Source: Actomonas aquatica
GTDB taxonomy: Bacteria; Verrucomicrobiota; Verrucomicrobiia; Opitutales; Opitutaceae
Reading direction: 5' to 3'
Assembly: GCF_019679435.2 (NCBI RefSeq)
Contig: NZ_CP139781.1
Location: 5,948,001 to 6,012,000 of the forward strand
Length of the DNA: 64,000 nucleotides
The translations under genes were made by a program, and so were the position numbers. Every line of letters starts with the position of its first letter. Position 1 is the first letter of the stretch. Shown in pieces: positions 50,161 to 58,444 of this stretch. The notes below the pieces were generated by a model. That model worked only from the letters and a program-made list of their open reading frames with translations, ran no database searches and had not been told where the DNA came from.

Positions 50161-50229
50161 TGTCGGGCATAAAGCCCGACCCACAGCAAAGCTCTGAAAT
50201 CAATGGTGGGTCGGGCTTTATGCCCGACA
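50161..50229. repeat. Perfect 23-base inverted repeat after prmC
   Basis: Arms 50161-50183 and 50207-50229 are exactly complementary over 23 bases, separated by 23 bases. It lies between convergent prmC and the Prc-type protease gene. Each arm itself folds (GTCGGGC-ATAAA-GCCCGAC). It could serve as a terminator for both strands although T-runs are absent, and it is probably a dispersed element. Confidence 0.75.
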
Positions 50230-50261
50230 ACCGTGAGGCAGAGTAGCGAACGCGGCTCGCC

Positions 50262-52586
50262 TCAGCCGCCGCTGGATTCGCGGGCGGTGAGGGGGGCGCG
50301 GCCGGCGTAGTGCGGTTCGCGGCCGATTTCGACGGCGTCGAGGAGCACCCGCAGGGCTTCGCGCAGATGAATATCGAGGCGGGCGTAACCTTCCGGCTCC
50401 GGCGCTTCCTCTTCTTCCACCTCGTCGGTGCTCAATGTGTCGCTCTCGTCCATGCCATCGTCGACGGCCTGCGCAGTGGCGACGGTGGCTTCGGCGGGCG
50501 TGGAGGAAACGATGGGCATCGCGCCGGAATCGTCGACCACGGTGACGGTGGGCTTCGGGGCCTGCACGGCGGTGACTTCCTCGGTCTCCTCTTCCGGCGG
50601 GGTGAGTAGGAATTCGGTGTAGTTGTAGTTGCCGTCGCGCAGGGCGGCGCGGCGCTCATCCATGGCCTCGGTGAAAGCCTTGTCGGAGTCCCGTCGAGCG
50701 AGGCGCTCGTCGAGGTTGAGTGAGACGGCCTTCTGCTCCTGACGGTCTTTGAACCAATCGATGTTTTCGCGCAGGTATTGGAATTCGGGCAGGGTTTCCT
50801 GGCGGGCGAGGCTGGCTTCGCGCAGCGGGGCGAGGATGTGAGAATCGAGCGGGCTGCCGTTAAAGTCGGTGGTATCGATCTCGTCCCAGAGCAACGCGTG
50901 CGGGAGGAAGCGTTCACCGGACTCGATGGCATCTTCCATGGAAGGCAGGATGATATCGGGCACCACGCCGTTGAGCTGGGTGGAGGAGCCGCTGGGGAGA
51001 TAGAATTTTTGGATGGTGAACTTAGCGGCACCGCTCTTGGCGCCACTGAGGCGCAGGCGCGGGTCGAGGTTGCTCATCGGGTAAACCGTTTGCACGGTGC
51101 CCTTGCCGTGGGTGGAGCTGTCGCCGAGGACGACGGCGCGACCGTAGTTCTGCAGGGCGCCGGCGACGATTTCGGAGGCGGAGGCGCTGAACTTGGAAAC
51201 GAGCACAGCGAGCGGACCGGCGTAGCGCACAGTGCTGTCTTCGTCTTCGTCGACGGTGACGTCACCATAGTGGGTGCGGACCTGCACGACCGGACCCTTT
51301 TCGATGAAGAGGCCGGTGAGGTCGATGGCCTCGCTGAGCAGGCCGCCGCCGTTGTCGCGGAGGTCGAGCACGAGACCGTCGATGCCCTGTTCCTGGAGTT
51401 GAGAAATGAGTTCGGCGACGTCGCCGCTGGCGCTGTGTTGTTCGCCCTCGGCGGAGGCATCCGGACCGTAGAAGGCGGGCAGGGAAATGACGCCGAGGGA
51501 GGTGACGTTGCCGTCGTTGTCGGGCACCTCGAAGATGGCGCCGCGAGCGCGGGCGGAGTCGAGGTTCACCACGTCGCGGGTGATGATGATCTCCTTGCGC
51601 ACCGAGGGATCGGGGGCATCGGCCGGTTGGATGGTTAGCTCCACTTCGGTGCCGCGTTCGCCGCGGATGAGGTCGACGATGCGACGCAGCTTCATGCCGT
51701 AGAGTTCGACCGGTTCTTCACCGGGGACGGCGACGGCGATAATCTTGTCGTTGGGCTTGAGACGCTTGTCGAGGTCGGCCGGGCCGCCGGCGATGACTTC
51801 GCGGATCACACATTCGTCTTCTTCCATGCCGAGGAGGGCACCGATGCCGACGAGTTGGAGGCGCATCTGGATGGAGAAGTCCTCGTAGGTGTCGGCGGAG
51901 AAGTAGGTGGAGTGCGGGTCGTAGAGATGGGCGATATCGCTGAGGAACAGCTCGGTGATCTCGTGGGTCTCGATATCGGCGAGGTTCTTGAGGCGGCGCT
52001 CGTAGCGCTTGCGAACGCGCTCCTTGGCCTCGTCCATGTCGTGATCGTTAAGGAGTTCGTGGACGATCTCGAAGAGGATGCGTTTCTCCCAGAGGGCATC
52101 GGCAGCGGTCTGATCGGCGGGCCACGGCTCGTCTTCGCGGTCGGTCACGTAGGACTGGTGGGAGGCGGTGTCGAATTCGCCTTCAAGGCGTTCGAAGACC
52201 CAGGCGGTGCGGTCGTGGACGCGTTCTTCGTAGCGCTTAAAAATTTCGAAGGCAGGTTCAACTCCGCCGAGACTGCGCACGTTCCAGAAAAGACCGTCGG
52301 CGTATTGGTCGTAGAAGGTCTGGTAGTCGCTCTGGAGGAAGAAGAGGTGCTGGCCGTCCCAGTCTTTCATGAAGGTCTCGATGACGGACGGGAAATCCTC
52401 GCGGGTGACGTTCTCGCGAGCGTAGTGCGCCTGCTCGAGGAGGCGCAGGAAATTCATCACCTCACGTTTTTCGCTGGGGGAGACAGTGAACGTGCGGTCG
52501 GGTCGGGCCCAAGTGGGGAGGGCGGGGGTGAGCGCGAGGAGGAGGGCAAAAAGGCAGACGGTGGTTCGGCGGAGCATCACGTTCAT
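50262..52586 (-). CDS. prc: Tail-specific (Prc/CtpA) carboxyl-terminal protease
   Basis: 774 residues with a signal peptide (MLRRTTVCLFALLLALTPALPTWA). The N-terminal helical domain (FFLQSDYQTFYDQYADGL) is followed by a PDZ domain (IREVIAGGPADLDKRLKPNDKI), a S41 peptidase domain (LVLDLRDNGGGLLSEAIDL) with the catalytic Ser in FSASASE (residues 466-472) and Lys495 in HGKGTVQ, and a Prc-type C-terminal DUF3340-like part. It degrades periplasmic proteins with hydrophobic tails. The order and length match Prc. Either ATG at 52586 or 52577 would keep the signal peptide. Confidence 0.93.
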   Translation of the reverse strand: MNVMLRRTTVCLFALLLALTPALPTWARPDRTFTVSPSEKREVMNFLRLLEQAHYARENVTREDFPSVIETFMKDWDGQHLFFLQSDYQTFYDQYADGLFWNVRSLGGVEPAFEIFKRYEERVHDRTAWVFERLEGEFDTASHQSYVTDREDEPWPADQTAADALWEKRILFEIVHELLNDHDMDEAKERVRKRYERRLKNLADIETHEITELFLSDIAHLYDPHSTYFSADTYEDFSIQMRLQLVGIGALLGMEEDECVIREVIAGGPADLDKRLKPNDKIIAVAVPGEEPVELYGMKLRRIVDLIRGERGTEVELTIQPADAPDPSVRKEIIITRDVVNLDSARARGAIFEVPDNDGNVTSLGVISLPAFYGPDASAEGEQHSASGDVAELISQLQEQGIDGLVLDLRDNGGGLLSEAIDLTGLFIEKGPVVQVRTHYGDVTVDEDEDSTVRYAGPLAVLVSKFSASASEIVAGALQNYGRAVVLGDSSTHGKGTVQTVYPMSNLDPRLRLSGAKSGAAKFTIQKFYLPSGSSTQLNGVVPDIILPSMEDAIESGERFLPHALLWDEIDTTDFNGSPLDSHILAPLREASLARQETLPEFQYLRENIDWFKDRQEQKAVSLNLDERLARRDSDKAFTEAMDERRAALRDGNYNYTEFLLTPPEEETEEVTAVQAPKPTVTVVDDSGAMPIVSSTPAEATVATAQAVDDGMDESDTLSTDEVEEEEAPEPEGYARLDIHLREALRVLLDAVEIGREPHYAGRAPLTARESSGG

Positions 52587-52693
52587 CGCAGGTTAAGAAA
52601 GGGGCTGGGCAAAAATGTTTCGGGTCGATGGAAGAACCGCCGGGAAGATGGGGTTCGCGGCGGGCGGAGGGGGGAAGAGGAAAGGCCGGGCGG

Positions 52694-53635
52694 CTAGCGC
52701 CGGTTAAGCAGGTCTTTTGCCTGATCCAAAATTCGTTTTTCCTCTGCGGACAAGGCGCCGAAGCCCTTGCTGTTGATCTTGTCGAGAATGCGGTCCACCT
52801 CGGCGCTCAGCTCGCTCTTGCTGCGAGGCGCGGTGGCGGTGGCGGTCGCGCTGCCGGTGGAGTCGGACAGGTTGACCTTGTAGGCACCGGTGGTGGTCGG
52901 CGCCTTCTTGTTGCGGCGCATCCAAGCGGGGAGCTCGATGGACGGGGCGGCGCGGTCCGGCGTGCGCCATTCGCGCAGGTGGACAAGGCGGAAGAAGAGC
53001 CAGCCGGCGGCAAGACCACCGAGGTGAGCGGAGTGGGCGACCGAACCCATGCCGGGTTCGCCGAGGATCTCAAAGAAGACCCAGCTGAAGAGAGAGTAAC
53101 CGCCGATCGCGAGGATGAGCCATTTGGGCTTCACGGTGACGGGAATAACAAAAAAGAGCAGGAAGGTGATGGGGCGATTGGGATTCATCGCCGCAAACAT
53201 CATAAACAGCGCGTAGACACCGGCCGAGGCACCGACCACGCGGCCGCCGTGTGTCCAGTTGGTGGCCAGCCAGAGCACGCCGCCGAGCACCACGCCGCCG
53301 CCGTAGAGCCAGAGGAAACGTTTGTTGCCGAGTTGGGGCAGCAGTTCCCGGCTGAGGAAGAACAGCATCACCATGTTGATGATGATGTGCAGCAGGTTAT
53401 CGCGAGAGTGCAGCAGGCAGTAGCTGAGCAGGGTCCAAATCTTGCCGCTGAGAATGCCGTCCACCGACAGCTCCAGCAGTCCTTCGTAAGCCCGGTTGGT
53501 GCCGAATCCCGGGAAGAATTTGAGCGTTACATGCTGCAGGATGAAACCGGCAATCGTCGCACAAATAATCCACGTGGTGATGGAGGTTGTCGGCCGCGCA
53601 TAGTCATCGCGCATGTAGGACCGGTCTGAAAGCAT
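52694..53635 (-). CDS. Rhomboid intramembrane serine protease
   Basis: 313 residues with about six membrane helices. The catalytic dyad is Ser137 in VVGASAGVYAL and His204 in SVAHSAHLGGLAAG, and the Asn/His stretch in LLHIIINMVML matches the helix-2 position. The C-terminal cytosolic tail contains VDRILDKINSKGFGALSAEEKRIL, a motif seen at the end of many rhomboids in related phyla. It cleaves membrane proteins within the bilayer; the substrate is unknown. It lies 107 bases upstream of prc on the same strand and divergent from the ferredoxin gene. The start could also be the ATG at 53614. Confidence 0.92.
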   Translation of the reverse strand: MLSDRSYMRDDYARPTTSITTWIICATIAGFILQHVTLKFFPGFGTNRAYEGLLELSVDGILSGKIWTLLSYCLLHSRDNLLHIIINMVMLFFLSRELLPQLGNKRFLWLYGGGVVLGGVLWLATNWTHGGRVVGASAGVYALFMMFAAMNPNRPITFLLFFVIPVTVKPKWLILAIGGYSLFSWVFFEILGEPGMGSVAHSAHLGGLAAGWLFFRLVHLREWRTPDRAAPSIELPAWMRRNKKAPTTTGAYKVNLSDSTGSATATATAPRSKSELSAEVDRILDKINSKGFGALSAEEKRILDQAKDLLNRR

Positions 53636-53831
53636 CGGGAGAAATTAGGAAGGCGAGTCGGCGCTGACAAGTTCCCTCCCGCGAATAATGCTGGGTAAAA
53701 ACACGGAGCTGACAGCGATCAGTGCGACGAGCGGTGACCGGCGAGACGGATCAACGTTCCCGCATGGGCGGGAAAACGACCGAGAGCCCTTCTTGACAGC
53801 GCGGAGTGATTCGGTTTCACCCGAGTAACCT

Positions 53832-54068
53832 ATGGCAGACAAAGACGATAAGTGGGACGAAAACACAGCCGGTAAGTTCTATGTCGATCAGCAATGCATC
53901 GACTGCGATCTGTGCCGCGAAACCGCCCCGGATTTCTTCACCCGCAACGACGACGGAGGTTACTCTTTCGTGCACAAGCAACCCTCCACGGAAGAGGAGA
54001 TTGCTCTTTGCCAAGAGGCGCTGGAAGGTTGCCCGGTCGAAGCGATCGGCGACGACGGCGACGAATAA
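53832..54068 (+). CDS. 4Fe-4S ferredoxin
   Basis: 78 residues. A single cluster motif, CIDCDLC, with the fourth cysteine in EGCPVEAI; the surroundings (VDQQCIDCDLCRETAPDFFTRN) are those of small monocluster ferredoxins. A short acidic N-terminus and acidic C-terminus (DDGDE) suit an electron carrier. It stands alone between a rhomboid gene and a TonB receptor, so its partner is unknown. Confidence 0.93.
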   Translation: MADKDDKWDENTAGKFYVDQQCIDCDLCRETAPDFFTRNDDGGYSFVHKQPSTEEEIALCQEALEGCPVEAIGDDGDE

Positions 54069-54099
54069 ACCGCTTTCAGGTTACTCCTCGCATCTTTTC

Positions 54100-54127
54100 A
54101 ACCCCGGCCACGGCTGGGGTTTCTTTT
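54100..54127 (+). terminator. Rho-independent terminator of the ferredoxin gene
   Basis: AACCCC with GGGGTT plus inner GC pairs forms a compact stem (54100-54122), followed by TTTCTTTTT, 32 bases after the stop. Confidence 0.75.
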
Positions 54128-54212
54128 TGCCCAAATTAGCTTTGTTAAGTTTATGGCTGGGGTGACTAACAAGGGCTTGCTTCCGGGTTGGTTACCCCCG
54201 TAGGGCAGAGGG

Positions 54213-56078
54213 GTGAAAACTTTCCGGCATGTTCTCCCGGCCTCTTTGGCGCTCGGAATGACCGGGCTCAGCGCTCCGCTGAGTCTGGTGGCGCAATCTG
54301 CGGTGACGGAGGAGGCGTCGCTGCTCGATGCGGTGACGGTGCTTTCGCCGCGGGTGGCGAATCAGGAGCCGGTGGCCACGGTGGCGATGCCGGTCTCCAC
54401 GCTCCGCTATGAGCCGGGGGTGGACCTGCAGGCGCGCAATTTTGCCGAAGGGCAGGCCGACATTGCGATTCGCGGCGGCACCTTTGCCAACAGCGGTTGG
54501 GTGTTGGCGGGCGTGCCGCTCTACGATCCGCAGACGGGTCACTACTACGCCGAGATTCCGTTGGCCCCGGCGATGTTGGGCGCGCAGCAACTCGCGACCG
54601 GTCCGGACCTCGCGGCCGGGGGCGCTTGGAACGCCACGGCGGGTGGCGTGGTGCAGGGCTGGCGTCCAGTGAGGGTGGGGGGAGAGCTGGCGGTCAGCGC
54701 GGGTGATTGGTCGAGCTACCGGGCCGACTTCATCACGGGCGTCGATCTGGGCGGCGGCTGGGCGGCGGATGTCGCGGCGGCTTACTCGGAGTCGGATGGT
54801 CCCTTTGCCAATGCCGACCATCAGCTCGCGCGTTACAGCGGACGGCTTCAGCACCGGGGTGAGCGTTCCGCGAGCGATCTGGCCGTGGGGTATCAGGACA
54901 AGTTCTTCGGCTGGCCGAACCTTTACACCCCCTTCAATTCGCCGGAGACGGAGGACATCCAGACCTTGCTGGTGATTGGCACGCATCAGCAGCAGATCGG
55001 CGAGCTCGGCAGCTTCGTCGAAGTGGGCGGGGCATATCGCCGCAACGACGACAACTACGCCTACAATCGCTACGCGCCCGTCGGGCCGGTGCCGCCCTAC
55101 AAGCACACCACGCGGGTCACCACCGCGGGTGGACGGGCGCACCTCGTTTTGAGCGATCGCAGCGCGATCGACGCGCGCTTGTGGGTGCTGGCGGATGAAC
55201 TAGAGTCGACCTCGTTACTTTACGGTCGGTTCTATAGCCGCACGCATTTTACGACGGGCGCGACTTACAGTCACACGGCGCCGTTGGCCGATGGGCGCGA
55301 GTTGGAACTGCGCGCCGGGCTCGGTTACGACACGAGCAACCGCGGCGCCGATGCGGTCACGCCCGTGCTCGAAGTGGCCCTCGCCCAACCCGACGCAGTG
55401 TGGCAGCGCTGGGTGCTCGGCTATAGCACCGCCTCGCAGGCCCCGAGTTACACCGCGGTCGCCGGCAACCCGAACGGCGGTCTGTTCCGCGGCAACCGCA
55501 GTCTCGACCGGGCCGAAAGCCGCACCCTCGAAGCGCGCGGTGAGTTTGCGGTGGGGGAGTGGACGGGGTCCGTCGGCGCGTTCTATCGCTGGGATGAAGA
55601 CCTGATCGACTGGACCTTCCGCAACGGCGTCTTCGGGCGCAACGCGGCCGCCGTCGATCTGGAGGTGGCCGGCGTCGAAGCCTACGCCATGCGCAGCGGC
55701 GAGCGGCTCGACCTGGTGCTCGGTTACGCCTGGCTACACAAGGACGCCGACTACGGCAGCGCGACGATCGACGGGAGTTTTTATGCACTCAATTTTCCCA
55801 ACCATCGGGTGACGGCCGCGCTGATCTGGCGGGCGACCGACGACCTCACGCTGCGCCTCGATAACGAGCTGCGTTGGCAGGAGCCGAATCCGCTGCGCCT
55901 GAACGGCAAGGACGAGGCCTTGCTGAGTTCGGTGGGACTGTATTGGCGCACGCCGTGGGACCGTCGGCTGCAGCTTTCGGTGCAGGTGGACAACCTCTGG
56001 GATTCGACCTTTGAGGAGATTCCGGCGGTGCCGGCGGCGCCCCGTTTGTGGGCGGTCGGAGCACGTTGGCGGTGGTGA
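54213..56078 (+). CDS. TonB-dependent receptor, short-type
   Basis: 621 residues from a GTG start with a signal peptide (MKTFRHVLPASLALGMTGLS). The plug domain includes ARNFAEGQADIAIRGGTFANSG and PLYDPQTGHYYAEIPLAPAML. The beta-barrel is shorter than that of the receptor at 15734 and ends VGARWRW with an aromatic C-terminus. It fits outer-membrane uptake energised by TonB. No canonical TonB box or riboswitch could be found in front of it, and the substrate is unknown. A terminator-like hairpin follows the stop. Confidence 0.88.
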   Translation: MKTFRHVLPASLALGMTGLSAPLSLVAQSAVTEEASLLDAVTVLSPRVANQEPVATVAMPVSTLRYEPGVDLQARNFAEGQADIAIRGGTFANSGWVLAGVPLYDPQTGHYYAEIPLAPAMLGAQQLATGPDLAAGGAWNATAGGVVQGWRPVRVGGELAVSAGDWSSYRADFITGVDLGGGWAADVAAAYSESDGPFANADHQLARYSGRLQHRGERSASDLAVGYQDKFFGWPNLYTPFNSPETEDIQTLLVIGTHQQQIGELGSFVEVGGAYRRNDDNYAYNRYAPVGPVPPYKHTTRVTTAGGRAHLVLSDRSAIDARLWVLADELESTSLLYGRFYSRTHFTTGATYSHTAPLADGRELELRAGLGYDTSNRGADAVTPVLEVALAQPDAVWQRWVLGYSTASQAPSYTAVAGNPNGGLFRGNRSLDRAESRTLEARGEFAVGEWTGSVGAFYRWDEDLIDWTFRNGVFGRNAAAVDLEVAGVEAYAMRSGERLDLVLGYAWLHKDADYGSATIDGSFYALNFPNHRVTAALIWRATDDLTLRLDNELRWQEPNPLRLNGKDEALLSSVGLYWRTPWDRRLQLSVQVDNLWDSTFEEIPAVPAAPRLWAVGARWRW

Positions 56079-56124
56079 AATTTCACCCCGGCGTCGGCTC
56101 GCGCGCCGGGCGGAAATTTTCATT
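56078..56124 (+). terminator. Terminator of the TonB-dependent receptor gene
   Basis: A 16-bp stem with two mismatches (56078-56093 with 56104-56119), then TTCATTATTT. It begins at the stop codon itself. Confidence 0.55.
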
Positions 56125-56169
56125 ATTTCATCGGTTGCCATCAGCCGTTTCAGCGTCGGTGCTCAGGGG

Positions 56170-58368
56170 ATGAAACCCCTGCAGCGGCTGGTAGTTAGCC
56201 TGGCCGTCGTGTGTTCTTTGCCCGCGGCGCCTGTGGTAATCGAAGTCGGTCCTCAACATGAGGTTGAGACCTTGGAAGCGGCCCGCGATCGTATCCGGGA
56301 ACTGCGCCAAACGGAAGTGCTGCCGGAAGGGGTGATCGTGAGAGTGGAGCCCGGCGTCATCGAACGCAGCGAGTCGTTTGTGCTGACCGCGGAAGACTCC
56401 GGTCACGTGAACGCGCCGATCGTATGGACGGCGGCGGAGCCAGGCCGCACGACGCTGGCGGGCGGGACGGCGGTGCACGACTTTGCGCCGGTGCAAGCCG
56501 TGGCGCCGGACATTGCCGCGCGTTTGCCGGCGGCGGTGCGTGACCAGGTGCTGGTGATCGATTTGGCGAAAGCCGGGGTGAGCGATCCAGGTGAAATTGA
56601 ACAACGGGGGAGCCCGGGGTTGGAGCTGTTTTTTGATGACCAACGCATGCCGTTGGCGCGTTACCCCAACGAGGGCTGGCTGCTCATCGCCGATGTCCCG
56701 CAAACCGGCCCAACCCGCTTCCGTGAAGGTTTGGAGCGGGAGAAACGCTATCACGGCGTGCCGGCCGGCCGGCACTACGGCCGCATCACTTACGACGGAG
56801 ACCGCCCCTCGCGCTGGTCGACCGAGAATGACATTGTGATGCACGGTTACTGGACGTGGGACTGGTCGGATTCCTACCAAAAAGTGCAATCCATCGATAC
56901 GGCGGCGCATGAGATCACGTTTGCCGAACCGCATCATAATTATGGATACACGACCAACCAGCGCTACCGGGTGCTCAACGTGATTGAGGAGCTGGACCAA
57001 CCCGGAGAGTGGTGCATCGACCGGGAGGCCGGCCTGGTTTATTTCCTACCGCCGTCCCCGGTCGAATCCGGCACGGTCTACGTTTCGGTGGTAGAAACGC
57101 CGTTGGTGCAGATGGACTACGTCTCCTATGTGGAGTTCAGCGGTTTCGAGCTCACCGCCAGTCGCGGCATGGGCATTCAAATCAACGGCGGCGAGGCAGT
57201 CACGGTGGCGGGATGCTCCCTGACCAATCTGGGCGGCACCGCGGTCGAGATAAACGGAGGTTGGCGCCATACCGTGCAGAGTTGCGATATGAGTGAGTTG
57301 GCCCGTGGCGGCATCTGGGTCGATGGCGGCGATCGTGCCACCCTGACGCCGAGCGCTCACCGTATCGTGAACAATCACATCCATGATTTTAGTCTGTGGG
57401 TGCGCACCAATCTCAACGGCATCACGGTCCGGGGCGTGGGCCAGTATGTAGCCCACAACCTCCTCCATGATGGGCCCCATACCGCCCTTTACTTCCGCGG
57501 TAACGATCACCTCATCGAGCTTAACGAACTCCACGACGTGTGTCAGGAAACCGGTGACGCCGGCGCCATCTACACCGGCCGCGATTACACCTGGCAGGGC
57601 AATGTCGTGCGGCACAATTATCTGCATGATCTCAAAGGACCTGGCCAACACGGTGTGACGGCGGTGTATCTCGACGACTTTTCCAGCGGCTACACGGTCA
57701 CGGGCAATGTCTTCTATCGCGCCGGCAAAGGCGTGCAGGTCGGCGGCGGCCACGACAACACGGTCACCGACAATATCTTCGTCGATTGCGAGCCAGCCAT
57801 CCACCTCGACGCCCGTGGGCTCGGCTGGGCGAGCTATTACCACAACGGCACCAACACTTGGCTCTGGGATCGCATGGCCGACCTCAATGCAGAGCAACCG
57901 CCCTACAGCGAGCGTTACCCGCATCTGCGCACGATTCTGCAGGAGGAGACGGGCAAACCCACTGGCAACGTGATCGACCGCAACCTCGTCATGGGCGAAA
58001 CTTGGCTCGTGCTCTTCGATTATTGGGCCTTCGACTTCCATGGCTTGGTGGAGGTCGAGGACAACTGGGTCTCGGCCGAGGGCATCGTGCGCCGTCTCAC
58101 CGAAGACAACGGCGGCTGGGATCCGTATTACCTCAACAGCACGACGGACGAAGGCTACAGCGTGCTCACCCGCGACGAGGTGAAAGCGCTGGGCGAATTC
58201 ACCGGCAACCGCCTCGACGCCACTCCGGCCGGCACCTTCGATCCGGTGACGCGAACCTTCACGCCGACCGATCCGGCGGCGCTGCGGGCGATGGGCTTCG
58301 AGCTGCCGCCGATTGCCGAGATGGGGCTGCAACGCGACGCCTGGCGCACCCGTCTGCCGGCCCGTTGA
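56170..58368 (+). CDS. Secreted right-handed beta-helix protein (possible glycosidase)
   Basis: 732 residues from the ATG at 56170 (MKPLQRLVVSLAVVCSLPAAP, signal peptide). It opens with VGPQHEVETLEAARDRIRELRQ, typical of pectate-lyase-like beta-helix proteins that begin with a 'path' helix. The middle section holds parallel beta-helix rungs (YVEFSGFELTASRGMGIQINGGEAVTV, HDGPHTALYFRGNDHLIELNELHDV, GNVFYRAGKGVQVGGGHDNTVTDNIF). Family GH141 (fucosidase/xylanase) has a similar outline, but I cannot confirm catalytic residues. It lies after the second TonB receptor, so polysaccharide breakdown is a reasonable guess. Confidence 0.75.
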   Translation: MKPLQRLVVSLAVVCSLPAAPVVIEVGPQHEVETLEAARDRIRELRQTEVLPEGVIVRVEPGVIERSESFVLTAEDSGHVNAPIVWTAAEPGRTTLAGGTAVHDFAPVQAVAPDIAARLPAAVRDQVLVIDLAKAGVSDPGEIEQRGSPGLELFFDDQRMPLARYPNEGWLLIADVPQTGPTRFREGLEREKRYHGVPAGRHYGRITYDGDRPSRWSTENDIVMHGYWTWDWSDSYQKVQSIDTAAHEITFAEPHHNYGYTTNQRYRVLNVIEELDQPGEWCIDREAGLVYFLPPSPVESGTVYVSVVETPLVQMDYVSYVEFSGFELTASRGMGIQINGGEAVTVAGCSLTNLGGTAVEINGGWRHTVQSCDMSELARGGIWVDGGDRATLTPSAHRIVNNHIHDFSLWVRTNLNGITVRGVGQYVAHNLLHDGPHTALYFRGNDHLIELNELHDVCQETGDAGAIYTGRDYTWQGNVVRHNYLHDLKGPGQHGVTAVYLDDFSSGYTVTGNVFYRAGKGVQVGGGHDNTVTDNIFVDCEPAIHLDARGLGWASYYHNGTNTWLWDRMADLNAEQPPYSERYPHLRTILQEETGKPTGNVIDRNLVMGETWLVLFDYWAFDFHGLVEVEDNWVSAEGIVRRLTEDNGGWDPYYLNSTTDEGYSVLTRDEVKALGEFTGNRLDATPAGTFDPVTRTFTPTDPAALRAMGFELPPIAEMGLQRDAWRTRLPAR

Positions 58369-58444
58369 GGGCGACCCGCCTCTCCGTCCCAAGCGCATCG
58401 GCTGGCTTGCGCTGGGGCGGCGGGAGGCTTGGTTGGTGGCTTAC

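Noticed and set aside
53793..53798. TTGACA as a -35 box for the ferredoxin gene
   Set aside because: No acceptable -10 hexamer follows at 16-18 bases, so I did not call a promoter.
54128..54212. Possible cobalamin riboswitch before the short TonB receptor
   Set aside because: Only about 85 bases are available after the ferredoxin terminator and no B12-box-like sequence is present.
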